From JADJNY01 sp046349615 (GTDB lineage Bacteria > Planctomycetota > UBA1135 > GCA-002686595), in NCBI GenBank assembly GCA_046349615.1, contig JAXMBZ010000008.1, positions 124,001 through 188,000 on the forward strand: a stretch of 64,000 bases of DNA. Reading direction: 5' to 3'. The position numbers and the translations under genes are program-made. The notes under the pieces were generated by a model, which made no database searches, was not told where the DNA came from, and saw nothing but the letters and a program-made list of their open reading frames with translations. Shown here piece after piece: positions 8,656-16,194 of the stretch. The first letter of the stretch is position 1, and the number at the start of each line of letters is the position of its first letter.

Positions 8656-10683
8656 ATGAACCCGCTCATCCACACGAAGCCCGACGGCCGCCGGGTCGTC
8701 CGGCTCACGCCCGGGAAGCGCGTCCTGTTCCTGACGAAGGACTACGCGCGCATCGAGGAGCAGCTCGCGAAGAAGCTCGACCTCCGCATGCGCGACGTCG
8801 AGCCCAAGGACCTGCTCGACGACATCAACACGGACGCGATGACGCCGGCGTGGGTGTGCTTCCGCCACAAGCCGGAGGACATCGCGCTCGACGCCTACGC
8901 GGGCGTCGTGCACAAGGACGGCAAGCGCGTCTTCGCGACGCGTGCGCTGATGGACGGCGGTTTCGAGGTGATCGTCTCGGGGCAGCGCAAGGGCACCGGC
9001 TCGTCGCGCGAGACCGCGCCGCAGTGCGAGAAGTGGAGCGGCATCCACCTCGTGATCGCGCACTCGTTCGCGCCGATCCACGAGCGCAACAACCTGAACC
9101 TCGGCCAGCTCATGGGGACGTACGAGCAGCTCGAGCGCCTGCAGAAGGGCGAGGAGCTGCCGCTCGAGGAGTTCACCTCGAAGTACGACCCCGTGACGCG
9201 CGCGATCCTCGAAGCGGGCGGGCTCTTCCCGTTCAGCGCGCTCTACAAGGCGGGGAAGGTGAAGATCCCGGCGCCGACGACGTCCGCGCGGCCGATGAAC
9301 CTCGCCGAGAAGATCCTCGCGGCGAAGCTGGTCGGCGCGGAGGGGAAGAAGGTCCACCTCGCGCCCGGCGACCTCTGCCTCGTCAACGTCGACGGCGGCT
9401 ACAGCCACGAGTTCACGACGGCGCAGGTGCACCACTTCCTCGCGCTCGAGTACGGCGCGCAGTACCGCGTGCCGAACCCCGCGAAGTTCGCGGTGTTCGA
9501 GGACCACCTCCTCTACGCCGACGGCGTGAAGCGCATGGCGCCGTTCGCGCCAGAGATCGAGACGCTGCGCAGGCTCCAGCGCGAGTTCCAGCGCCACACC
9601 GGCGTGCGCGACTTCTCCGCGAAGGACGGCGTGTCGCCCGGCATCTGCCACCAGGTCGCGCGCGAGCAATTCGTCGACCCCGGCGACTTCATCCAGGCGA
9701 CGGACAGCCACACCTGCATGGGCGGCGGCAACAACGCGCTCACGTGGGGCGTCGGCGCGACGGAGTACGCGGGCCTGATCCATTCGGGCTTCACGTTCGT
9801 CCAAGTGCCCGAGTCGATCCGTTTCGAGCTCACCGGCGAGCTCCGCCCCGAGTGCACGGCGAAGGACCTGATCCTCCACATCCTCGCGACCTTCGCGGTG
9901 CGCGAGGACACGCTCGACCGCGTGATGGAGTTCGGCGGGCCCGGCCTCGCGTCGCTCTCGATGGACGAGCGCGCGACGCTCTGCAACATGGCGACGGAGT
10001 GCAGCGCGAAGTCCGGCATCTGCGAAGCGGACGACGTGACGGCGCAGTGGCTCCTCGAACGTCGGCCCGGTTCGACGCTCGAGAAGCTCCGCGCGCGCTT
10101 CGTGAAGCCCGACGCGGGCGCGACGTACGCCGGCGGCGTGCACGCGATCGACCTCGCGAAGATCGAGCCGATGGTCGCGACGCCCGGCGATCCGACGTAC
10201 GGCAAGGACGTGAGCGCGCTCGGCGACGTCGCGATCCAGATCGCGTACGGCGGCTCGTGCACCGCGGGCAAGGAGCACGACCTCGACTTCTACGCGACCG
10301 TCCTGAAGGACGCGGTCGCGAACGGCCGGCGCGTCGCGCCGGGCGTGAAGATGTACATCCAGTACGGGAGCGAGGCCGTGCGCGACTACGCGCGCGCGAA
10401 GGGGTACCTCGACGTGTTCGCGCAGGCGGGCGTCGAGGTCATCAACCCCGGTTGCGGCGCGTGCATCGGCTGCGGCCCGGGCGTGAGCGAGACGAAGGAG
10501 CAGGTCTCGATCAGCGCCATCAACCGCAATTTCACGGGGCGATCGGGCCCCGGACAGCTCTACCTCGCGTCGCCGCTCACCGTGGCCGCGAGCGCCATCG
10601 AAGGGAAGATCCGCGCCTACCGGCCGGGCATGTTCGGAAAGGGCGCAACGGCGCCGCAACGAGAGACGAGAAGCGTCCGATGA
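8656..10683 (+). CDS. Fused LeuD-LeuC type aconitase-superfamily hydro-lyase (swivel domain first)
   Basis: The protein has 675 residues. The N-terminal part (about 20-200) is a LeuD-like swivel domain with GTGSSRETAP at 113-122 and HSFAPIHERN at 136-145. The C-terminal part (about 235-660) is a LeuC-like catalytic domain with DSHTCMGGG at 350-358. The [4Fe-4S] ligands are Cys535 (GGSCTAGKEHD), Cys600 and Cys603 (NPGCGACIGCG). In aconitase A the swivel comes last; here it comes first, as in the core of AcnB but without AcnB's extra HEAT-like domain. Because the next gene encodes an isopropylmalate-dehydrogenase-like protein, 3-isopropylmalate dehydratase is the best guess. Aconitase or homoaconitase activity cannot be excluded. 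Its stop overlaps the next start. Confidence 0.88.
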   Translation: MNPLIHTKPDGRRVVRLTPGKRVLFLTKDYARIEEQLAKKLDLRMRDVEPKDLLDDINTDAMTPAWVCFRHKPEDIALDAYAGVVHKDGKRVFATRALMDGGFEVIVSGQRKGTGSSRETAPQCEKWSGIHLVIAHSFAPIHERNNLNLGQLMGTYEQLERLQKGEELPLEEFTSKYDPVTRAILEAGGLFPFSALYKAGKVKIPAPTTSARPMNLAEKILAAKLVGAEGKKVHLAPGDLCLVNVDGGYSHEFTTAQVHHFLALEYGAQYRVPNPAKFAVFEDHLLYADGVKRMAPFAPEIETLRRLQREFQRHTGVRDFSAKDGVSPGICHQVAREQFVDPGDFIQATDSHTCMGGGNNALTWGVGATEYAGLIHSGFTFVQVPESIRFELTGELRPECTAKDLILHILATFAVREDTLDRVMEFGGPGLASLSMDERATLCNMATECSAKSGICEADDVTAQWLLERRPGSTLEKLRARFVKPDAGATYAGGVHAIDLAKIEPMVATPGDPTYGKDVSALGDVAIQIAYGGSCTAGKEHDLDFYATVLKDAVANGRRVAPGVKMYIQYGSEAVRDYARAKGYLDVFAQAGVEVINPGCGACIGCGPGVSETKEQVSISAINRNFTGRSGPGQLYLASPLTVAASAIEGKIRAYRPGMFGKGATAPQRETRSVR

Positions 10684-11750
10684 AGGAATATCAGATCGCA
10701 GTGATCGGCGGCGACGGCATCGGACCCGAGGTGACGCGCGAGGCCATGAAGGTCCTCGACGCCGCCGGCGAGGTCTACGGCTTCAAGACGCGCCGCACGG
10801 AGTACCCCTTCGGCACGGAGCACTACCTCAAGACGAAGGAGATCTTCCCCGAGCAGGCGTTCTCCGAGGTTCGCGGTCACGACGCGATCTACCTCGGCGC
10901 CATCGGCGACCCGCGCGCGCCGGTCGGGATGATCGAGTTCGGCATCATCGCCAAGCTCCGCTTCGAGCTCGACCTGTACGTCAACCTGCGCCCGATCAAG
11001 CTGTACGACGAGCGGCTCTGCCCGCTGAAGGGCAAGGGCCCCGAGCACGTCGACATGGTGATCTGCCGCGAGAACACCGAAGGCGCGTACTCCGGCTCGT
11101 ACGGGTACACGCACAAGGGCCTCGACAACGAGGTCGCGACGCAGGTGATGGTGCACACGCGGCCCGCCGTCGAGCGCATCATCCGCTACGCGTTCGAGCT
11201 GGCGCGCAAGCGCAACAAGAAGAAGACGGTCACGATGATCGACAAGGCGAACGCGCTCCGTTCGCAGGACATCTGGACCCGCGTCTTCGCCGACGTCGCG
11301 AAGGACTACCCCGACATCAAGACCGAGCACGCGTACATCGACGCCGCGTGCATGTGGATGGTCAAGAACCCCGAGTGGTTCGACGTCGGCGTGTGCGAGA
11401 ACCTCTTCGGCGACATCATCACCGACCTCGGCGCGATGATCCAAGGCGGCATGGGCATCGCGGCCTCGGGCAACATCCACCCGGGCAAGGTGAGCTTGTT
11501 CGAGCCGATCCACGGCTCGGCGCCGAAGTACGCCGGCAAGAACGTCGCGTGCCCCGTCGCCGCGATCCTCGCGGCGGGCATGATGCTCGATTACCTCGGG
11601 GAAAAACAGGCCGGAGCGCGCATCGAGGACATCGTCGTCGAGCTCATCCGCGCGCGCCGCATCACCGGCGTGAACACGGGCGACCACCCGACGGACTTCC
11701 TCGGCAACCTCGTCGTCAGCGAGCTGCGGAAGGTGCCGGCGCGGGTCTGA
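10680..11750 (+). CDS. leuB: 3-isopropylmalate dehydrogenase-like beta-decarboxylating dehydrogenase
   Basis: This 356-residue enzyme belongs to the isocitrate/isopropylmalate/tartrate dehydrogenase family. It has the N-terminal IGGDGIGPEV, the substrate segment LRFELDLYVNLRP, the catalytic RENTEGAYSG, the metal-binding Asp region LFGDIITDLGAMIQGGMG, and the nucleotide-binding EPIHGSAP. The LYVNLRP motif is the type found in LeuB proteins rather than isocitrate dehydrogenase, but one extra residue before it leaves tartrate-dehydrogenase-like specificity possible. The ATG overlaps the stop of the hydro-lyase gene (ATGA), so the pair is translationally coupled, which supports leucine biosynthesis. 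An inverted repeat lies just downstream. Confidence 0.88.
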   Translation: MKEYQIAVIGGDGIGPEVTREAMKVLDAAGEVYGFKTRRTEYPFGTEHYLKTKEIFPEQAFSEVRGHDAIYLGAIGDPRAPVGMIEFGIIAKLRFELDLYVNLRPIKLYDERLCPLKGKGPEHVDMVICRENTEGAYSGSYGYTHKGLDNEVATQVMVHTRPAVERIIRYAFELARKRNKKKTVTMIDKANALRSQDIWTRVFADVAKDYPDIKTEHAYIDAACMWMVKNPEWFDVGVCENLFGDIITDLGAMIQGGMGIAASGNIHPGKVSLFEPIHGSAPKYAGKNVACPVAAILAAGMMLDYLGEKQAGARIEDIVVELIRARRITGVNTGDHPTDFLGNLVVSELRKVPARV

Positions 11751-11774
11751 CGCACGGTGCGCGGCTGAAACGCA

Positions 11775-11802
11775 ACGAGGCGCGGATCGCTCCGCGCCTC
11801 GT
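11775..11802. terminator. Hairpin between convergent genes
   Basis: A perfect 12-bp inverted repeat (ACGAGGCGCGGA and its complement) with a four-base loop lies 24 bases after the leuB stop and 45 bases before the end of the convergent CPxSGE gene. No strong T-tract follows on the plus strand. On the minus strand TTGCGTTT follows. It could end transcription from both sides. Confidence 0.6.
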
Positions 11803-11847
11803 CGCATTCGGGGCATCGTCGCGCGCTCCCTCGGGCGCGCACGCCGC

Positions 11848-12537
11848 TCACTTGATCGTCGCGAGCTCCTTCAGGAACTTCTCCGGCGCCGCGTTGAACT
11901 TCTTCACGCACCCGTTGCAGCAGAGGCGCACGAGCTTCGTCCCGTAGAGGTAGTTCACCGCGTCCTTGTCGAGCGCTTCGCCGCTGACCGGGCACGCGTG
12001 CACCGCGTAGGTCTTCAGCTGCGCGTCGATCAGCGCCTTGTCGACCTTCGCCATCGCGGCGGCGGGGTCCTTCTCGAACGCGGCGACGGTCGCCTTGTCC
12101 TTGAGACGCACGAGGCGCGTGCCGTACACGTGGTCGAACGCGTCCTTGCCGAGCTCCTCGCCGGTCACGGGGCACTTCGTCAGCGGGTAGCTCGCCTTCT
12201 GCGCCTGGATCACGGCGGCGACGACCTTCTCGCGGTAGGCCGCGGGATCCTTCTCGACCTTCGCCGCGCACTTCGGGCAGCACACGCGCACGAGGTGCCC
12301 GCCCGCGACGACGTCGATCGCGTCCTTGCCGAGCTCCTCGCCGCTGATCGGGCAGGTCGTCAGCGGGTACGCGGGCTTCTCGCTCGCGAGCACCGCCTTG
12401 TCGTCGACCTTGGCCGGTGTCAGCGCGACGGCCGCCGGCTTCGCATCGGGTTTGCCGGCGGGCTTCGGGTCCTGCGCGAACGACGTGGAGAGCGTGAGCG
12501 TCATCGCGGCGACGGTGAGCGTGAGTTTCGTGAGCAT
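11848..12537 (-). CDS. Secreted protein with three CPxSGE repeats
   Basis: The protein has 229 residues, with a signal peptide (MLTKLTLTVAAMTLTLSTSF) and a Pro/Lys linker. Three repeats of about 57 residues follow, beginning near 57, 116 and 173. Each starts with YPLTTCPISGEELGKDA or a close variant and continues to a GxxLVRxC region. Repeats 1 and 3 also carry a CCPKC- or CCNGC-type cluster; repeat 2 has lost it (LVRLKDKATV). The Cys pattern resembles TRASH/YHS-like metal-binding modules, so periplasmic binding of a soft metal such as copper is plausible but unproven. I do not recognise a named family. It converges with leuB and diverges from a PlsC-like gene. Confidence 0.82.
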   Translation of the reverse strand: MLTKLTLTVAAMTLTLSTSFAQDPKPAGKPDAKPAAVALTPAKVDDKAVLASEKPAYPLTTCPISGEELGKDAIDVVAGGHLVRVCCPKCAAKVEKDPAAYREKVVAAVIQAQKASYPLTKCPVTGEELGKDAFDHVYGTRLVRLKDKATVAAFEKDPAAAMAKVDKALIDAQLKTYAVHACPVSGEALDKDAVNYLYGTKLVRLCCNGCVKKFNAAPEKFLKELATIK

Positions 12538-12632
12538 GGTCTCGTCCTCGAAGGAGCGCGTCCTGCGCGAGCGGGTTGCCCGGAGCGGACGTCTCGGCTC
12601 GAATGCGGCAGGATAGCGCCTCGCGAGCCCGC

Positions 12633-13436
12633 ATGCAGGACGACGTCACGAAGGGGACCTCCGCGCCGAGGATCGGCGCCTCCGGGCTCGCGCGCCTCGC
12701 GTGGCGGTTGCCGCTCTACGTCCTCGGCACGGGCGCGCTCGCGAGTGCGTGGTTCCTCACGACCCCCGTCTCGCTGGTTTCCGGCGGCGTGCGCCGGCGC
12801 ATGCGGCGCGCGACGATGCAGGGGTGGGGGCGGTGGTCGCTCTGGTGCTTCGCGATCCGCCTCGACGTGCGCGGGGCGCTGCCGAAGGACGGCGTGCTCC
12901 TCGTCGCGAACCACACGAGCTACGTCGACATCTTCGTGCTCGCCGCGCGCGTCGACGCGGTGTTCGTGTCCATGGCGGAGCTCGCGCGCTGGCCGTTCTT
13001 CGGCTTGATGGCGCGCGTGCTCGGCACGGTGTTCCTCGATCGACGCAACAAGCGCGAGCTCGTCGTCGCGAACGACGCGGTGCGCGGGTGGGTCGAGCGC
13101 GGTTACACGGTCGTGCTCTTCCCCGAAGGCGAGAACTCGCGCGGGCACGCGGTCCAGCGCTTCCGTCCATCGCTGCTCGAAACTGCCGCCGGCGCGCGCG
13201 TCCCGGTCGCGTGCGCGACGCTCGGCTACGCGACCGTCGACGGAGCTCCGCCCGCATCGACGACCGTCGCGTGGGTGCGCGATCCGTTCTGGCGGCACGC
13301 GCTCCACCTCGCGTCGCAGCCGCGCGTCGACGCGCGGCTCGTGTTCCATCCCGAGCTCGAGGTGCACGACGACAGGAAGGAACTCGCGCAGCGCCTGCAC
13401 GCGCGCGTGTCGAGCGCGTTCGTGCCGCTCGCATGA
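12633..13436 (+). CDS. 1-acyl-sn-glycerol-3-phosphate acyltransferase (PlsC-like)
   Basis: With this start the protein has 267 residues. A hydrophobic segment (LYVLGTGALASAWFLTTP) precedes the acyltransferase motifs: NHTSYVD with H94 and D99 (HX4D), FLDRRNKRE, and FPEGENSRGHAVQRFRPSLL. These are motifs I-III of the PlsC family, which acylates lysophosphatidic acid at the membrane. I choose the ATG at 12633 because a TAGCGC -10-like element lies 13 bases upstream. In-frame ATGs at 12576 and 12603 would lengthen the N-terminus with no homologous-looking sequence. The enzyme might act on other acyl acceptors, since the genes next to it are not lipid genes. Confidence 0.85.
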   Translation: MQDDVTKGTSAPRIGASGLARLAWRLPLYVLGTGALASAWFLTTPVSLVSGGVRRRMRRATMQGWGRWSLWCFAIRLDVRGALPKDGVLLVANHTSYVDIFVLAARVDAVFVSMAELARWPFFGLMARVLGTVFLDRRNKRELVVANDAVRGWVERGYTVVLFPEGENSRGHAVQRFRPSLLETAAGARVPVACATLGYATVDGAPPASTTVAWVRDPFWRHALHLASQPRVDARLVFHPELEVHDDRKELAQRLHARVSSAFVPLA

Positions 13437-13466
13437 CGGAAGCGCGAGCGCGTCGCGGAAAACACA

Positions 13467-13493
13467 CAGGGCGGCTCCGTGAGGGCCGCCCTG
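13467..13493 (-). terminator. Rho-independent terminator for the thioredoxin-like gene
   Basis: A perfect 9-bp stem (CAGGGCGGC/GCCGCCCTG) with a nine-base loop is followed on the minus strand by TGTGTGTTTTCC. It lies between the convergent PlsC-like and thioredoxin-like genes. Confidence 0.65.
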
Positions 13494-13502
13494 GTGGTTC
13501 AA

Positions 13503-13540
13503 GAAGTCCTGAACTAGGACTTCGCGTAGTGGACCCGTCA
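13503..13540 (-). promoter_or_regulatory. Candidate selenocysteine TGA codon with SECIS-like stem-loop
   Basis: On the minus strand the TGA at 13540-13538 is followed by seven codons (R V H Y A K S) and then TAG at 13516-13514. Starting 14 bases after the TGA is a perfect 8-bp stem, GAAGTCCT/AGGACTTC, with the five-base loop AGTTC. The loop begins 22 bases after the TGA and has G at its second position. Bacterial SECIS models ask for a loop 16-37 bases after the UGA with a G in the first two loop positions, so geometry fits. The neighbouring paralogue has Cys in place of the TGA and the tail SVKYPKS. A simple hairpin after an ordinary stop is the alternative; a separate terminator at 13467-13493 makes that less needed. 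Confidence 0.5.
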
Positions 13541-14218
13541 GCCATAGGACCTCGTTTCCGAGGTCGTGACGGGCTTGCCGGCCTTGAGTTCGCCGACCGC
13601 CTTCTCGACGTAGTTGACGAGCGCTTCGCCTTCCTTCGGCTTGCCCGACGGCGCGTTGTCGAGCGCGCCTTGGTAGCGGAGCACGCCCTTCTCGTCGATC
13701 ACGAAGCAGTGCGGCGTCGACTTCGCGCCGTACGCCTTCCCGGTCTTGCCGGTCGGGTCGAGCAGCACTTGGACGGTCGCCTTCTTCTCCTTCAAGAAGT
13801 CCTTGTTCTTGTCGACCTGCTTCGCGGTCTCGCCGTCCGAGTTCACCGCGAGCCACACGACGCCGTCCTTCTTCAGGCGCTCGGGGACCTCGGTGAGCGG
13901 ACCGCCCTTCGAGTACACGCGGTCGCACGTCGGGCAGTCGGGGTTGAACCACTCGAGCACGACGAGCTTGCCCTTGTAGTCCGACAGCTTGACCTTCTTG
14001 CCGTCGAGGTCGGTGAGCTCGAACTCCGGTGCGGGCTTGCCGACTTCGGCAGCCTTCACCTCGTCCTTCTTCTCCTCCTTCGGCGGTTCCTTCTTCGCCT
14101 CGGGCTTCGGGTCCTGCGTCGCGTTCGCGCCGGCGATCACCGGCGGCGAGACGAACGTGAAGGACACGAGCGCGAGTCCGACGGCGGCGAGCGCCGTCGA
14201 GCACACGATGCGTCGCAT
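13538..14218 (-). CDS. Secreted thioredoxin/redoxin-like protein, possible C-terminal selenocysteine
   Basis: As read to the TGA this is a 226-residue protein. It has a signal peptide, a Lys/Glu/Pro-rich linker (about 35-58), and a redoxin domain with LEWFNPDCPTC (C95, C98), TPHCFVIDEKG and LRYQGALDNAP. Homologues of this redoxin family usually end in a conserved GC-x-V/I-K motif. The adjacent paralogue at 14466 ends SYGCSVKYPKS, whereas this gene ends SYG-TGA and continues in frame as RVHYAKS-TAG. If the TGA is decoded, the product is 234 residues (13514-14218) with Sec at 227. Otherwise it is a truncation losing the last eight residues. The start at 14218 gives a good signal peptide; longer in-frame extensions are not signal-like. 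Confidence 0.88.
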   Translation of the reverse strand: MRRIVCSTALAAVGLALVSFTFVSPPVIAGANATQDPKPEAKKEPPKEEKKDEVKAAEVGKPAPEFELTDLDGKKVKLSDYKGKLVVLEWFNPDCPTCDRVYSKGGPLTEVPERLKKDGVVWLAVNSDGETAKQVDKNKDFLKEKKATVQVLLDPTGKTGKAYGAKSTPHCFVIDEKGVLRYQGALDNAPSGKPKEGEALVNYVEKAVGELKAGKPVTTSETRSYG

Positions 14219-14410
14219 CGTCTTCTCTCCTGTTTGGGTTTCGGGCGGAAGCGCGGGAGCGGTTCCCCGTTCCGCCTTCGCGGGTGCGAGCCGTCCGAAC
14301 GCTTCGGACGCGCCTCGACCTGCATCTCCCCAGGGTACGGAACGAGCACGATTTCGTGGGCGCTTGGCAGGCGAACTCACCTCGGCCCTTGCGGTCGTTT
14401 CGACCGGAAA

Positions 14411-14441
14411 ACGACGGCAGCGGCCGCGCGGGCCGCTGCCG
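14411..14441 (-). terminator. Rho-independent terminator for the second thioredoxin-like gene
   Basis: An 11-bp perfect stem (CGGCAGCGGCC/GGCCGCTGCCG) with the loop CGCGC is followed on the minus strand by TCGTTTTCC. It lies 25 bases after the stop of the gene ending at 14466. It suggests the two thioredoxin-like genes are transcribed separately. Confidence 0.7.
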
Positions 14442-14465
14442 ATCGATCGCGCAGAGAGGCGTCGT

Positions 14466-15131
14466 TCAGCTCTTCGGGTACTTCACCGAGCAGCCGTACG
14501 ACTTCGTCTCCGTGGTCGTCACGGCCTTGCCGTTCTTGAGCTCGTTGATCGCGGTCTCGACGTAGTTCGTCTTCGCTTCCTTGTCCGCGACCTTGCCCAT
14601 CGGCGCGTTGTCGAGCGCGCCGCGATAACGGAGCACGCCCTTCTCGTCGATCACGTAGCAGTGCGGCGTCGTCTTCGCGGCGTAGGCCGTGCCGACCTTG
14701 CCGTCCGCGTCGAGCAGCATCGGCGTCGTCATCTTGTGCGCTTCCATGAACTTCTTCGCGGCCTCGGCGTTCGCCGAATTGCCCGTGTTGATGGAGAGCC
14801 AGACGATGCCCTGCTTCGTCATGCGTTCCGGGAGGTCCTTCAGCGGGCCCGTGTCGCCGTAGACGTACTGGCAGTACGGGCAGTCCTGGTTGAACCACTC
14901 GAGCACGACGATCTTGCCCTTGTAGTCGGAGAGCTTGACCGACTTGCCGTTGACGTCCGTGAGCGTGAAGTCCGGCGCGGGCTTGCCGATCTCGGCGGTC
15001 GCGGGCTTCTCGTCCTTCTTGACGTCCTTCTTCTCGGTCTGGGGCGCCTTGATCTTCGGCTCTTCGACGGCGTGCGCCGCGAGGCTCAGGCCGAAGACGG
15101 CGACCAGTGCGGGGAGGATGAGTTGCTTCAT
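14466..15131 (-). CDS. Secreted thioredoxin/redoxin-like protein (Cys paralogue)
   Basis: This 221-residue protein is a paralogue of the product of the next gene. The signal peptide is MKQLILPALVAVFGLSLAAHA, followed by a charged linker. The redoxin domain has LEWFNQDCPYC (C84, C87), TPHCYVIDEKG and LRYRGALDNAPMG. The C-terminus is SYGCSVKYPKS, with Cys at 214. It probably acts as a periplasmic thiol oxidoreductase or peroxidase; the Cys at 214 may be a resolving residue. It follows the DsbD-alpha-like gene by 41 bp, so the two probably share a transcript, and the pairing suggests electron transfer between them. Confidence 0.9.
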   Translation of the reverse strand: MKQLILPALVAVFGLSLAAHAVEEPKIKAPQTEKKDVKKDEKPATAEIGKPAPDFTLTDVNGKSVKLSDYKGKIVVLEWFNQDCPYCQYVYGDTGPLKDLPERMTKQGIVWLSINTGNSANAEAAKKFMEAHKMTTPMLLDADGKVGTAYAAKTTPHCYVIDEKGVLRYRGALDNAPMGKVADKEAKTNYVETAINELKNGKAVTTTETKSYGCSVKYPKS

Positions 15132-15172
15132 GATCGAATCTCCTTCTCGGTGTGCGGGGGCGGCCCGCGGGG

Positions 15173-16024
15173 TCAGTGTTTCTCCGGGCGCCAGGCTTCC
15201 TGCAGACAGCTCTTCGCGCCCTTGGCGTCTCGGATCCAGAGCACGCCTCGATAGTCGACGTCCTTGGAGCCGTTGATCTGTTCGAGCTCGAGCACGATGC
15301 GCGCGCCCTTCTCGGTCTTCGTGCGCGCGCGGGAGACGAGCTTCGTGTCCTCGCTCGGGCTCGGGAAGAACTCGAGCTCCTCCGCGCCGGGCACGTCGAT
15401 CGTCACGCGCGCGTGCTCCGCGTCGACCGCCTCGAACGCGGGCTGCGCGTCGCCGAGCACGTCCTTCCACGCGCGCGGCAGCGCGGCGTGCGCCTTCGCG
15501 AAGAGCTCGGCGTTCGCGGGCTTCGTCTCGGCGTCCTTCGCCGCGGCCGTGAGCGCGAGCGTGCGCTTCGCGCCGCCGGGGAGGCAGTAGTCGGTGCAGA
15601 CGAGCCAATCGACGTCGACGCGGAACTCGAGCGGCGCGCCGGGCGCGAGGTCCGCGGGCGCCTTCGCGTCGGCGACGAGGAGCACCTGTCCTTCGTGCAC
15701 GTACGACACGATGTCGCCTTCTTCCTCGTGGCGAACGGGGCAGGGGAAGCGCGCGTCGCCGACCTCGAAGCCCTTCGGCGCGGCGAACTCGACGCGCGTC
15801 GGGTTGCCCGCGTCGCCCGCGTTCTCCCAGTACACGTGCCAGCCGGGCTTCACGTCGAGCACGACGCAGAGCTCGAACGACTCGCCCGCGCGAAGCGTCT
15901 CGCGATCCGCCTTGAGCGCGACCTGGACGAGCTTGTTGCCGTCCGTCTCGCGCTTTCGCTGGGGCGGGCCTTGGAACGGCGCGGCGAGGAGCGCGACGCA
16001 GAGCAGGTTCGAGAGGAGGGACAT
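15173..16024 (-). CDS. Secreted DsbD N-terminal (alpha)-domain-like protein
   Basis: This 283-residue protein has a short signal peptide. A domain resembling the periplasmic N-terminal domain of DsbD (DsbC-type family) follows: KPGWHVYWENAGDAGNPTRV and a cysteine pair in WLVCTDYCLPG (C143, C147). There is no transmembrane DsbD-beta domain and no thioredoxin gamma domain, so the protein would need a partner to supply electrons. The thioredoxin-like gene directly downstream is an obvious candidate. A -10-like TAGACT at 16034-16039 lies only nine bases before the ATG, implying an almost leaderless transcript. Confidence 0.85.
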   Translation of the reverse strand: MSLLSNLLCVALLAAPFQGPPQRKRETDGNKLVQVALKADRETLRAGESFELCVVLDVKPGWHVYWENAGDAGNPTRVEFAAPKGFEVGDARFPCPVRHEEEGDIVSYVHEGQVLLVADAKAPADLAPGAPLEFRVDVDWLVCTDYCLPGGAKRTLALTAAAKDAETKPANAELFAKAHAALPRAWKDVLGDAQPAFEAVDAEHARVTIDVPGAEELEFFPSPSEDTKLVSRARTKTEKGARIVLELEQINGSKDVDYRGVLWIRDAKGAKSCLQEAWRPEKH

Positions 16025-16033
16025 CGGGCCGCG

Positions 16034-16039
16034 AGTCTA
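16034..16039 (-). promoter_or_regulatory. -10 element implying a nearly leaderless mRNA
   Basis: TAGACT on the minus strand ends nine bases before the ATG of the DsbD-alpha-like gene. With initiation about seven bases after the -10, the leader would be only two or three bases. No good -35 is visible. Confidence 0.35.
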
Positions 16040-16194
16040 GCGCGCCTGCGACGACGTCCGGTAGCCGGACGCCCCGGAGCGAGCGTTCCGATTCCGTTCC
16101 AGCGCGTTTTCCCCGCGCTCCCGGCCCGAAAACGCGCGCGGCCGGCGGCGCTTCGAGCGCGCGTCGGCCGTGCGGGGTTCGTCGAGGCCGCGGA

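Noticed and set aside
6319..10659. Long open frame on the minus strand (over 1400 codons)
   Set aside because: It is antisense to enoyl-CoA hydratase, thiolase and hydro-lyase genes with intact motifs; the translation has no conserved pattern.
13503..13523. Stem-loop as the intrinsic terminator of the thioredoxin-like gene
   Set aside because: It lacks a T-tract, and a better hairpin with TTTT follows at 13467-13493; the SECIS-like reading is preferred but not proven.
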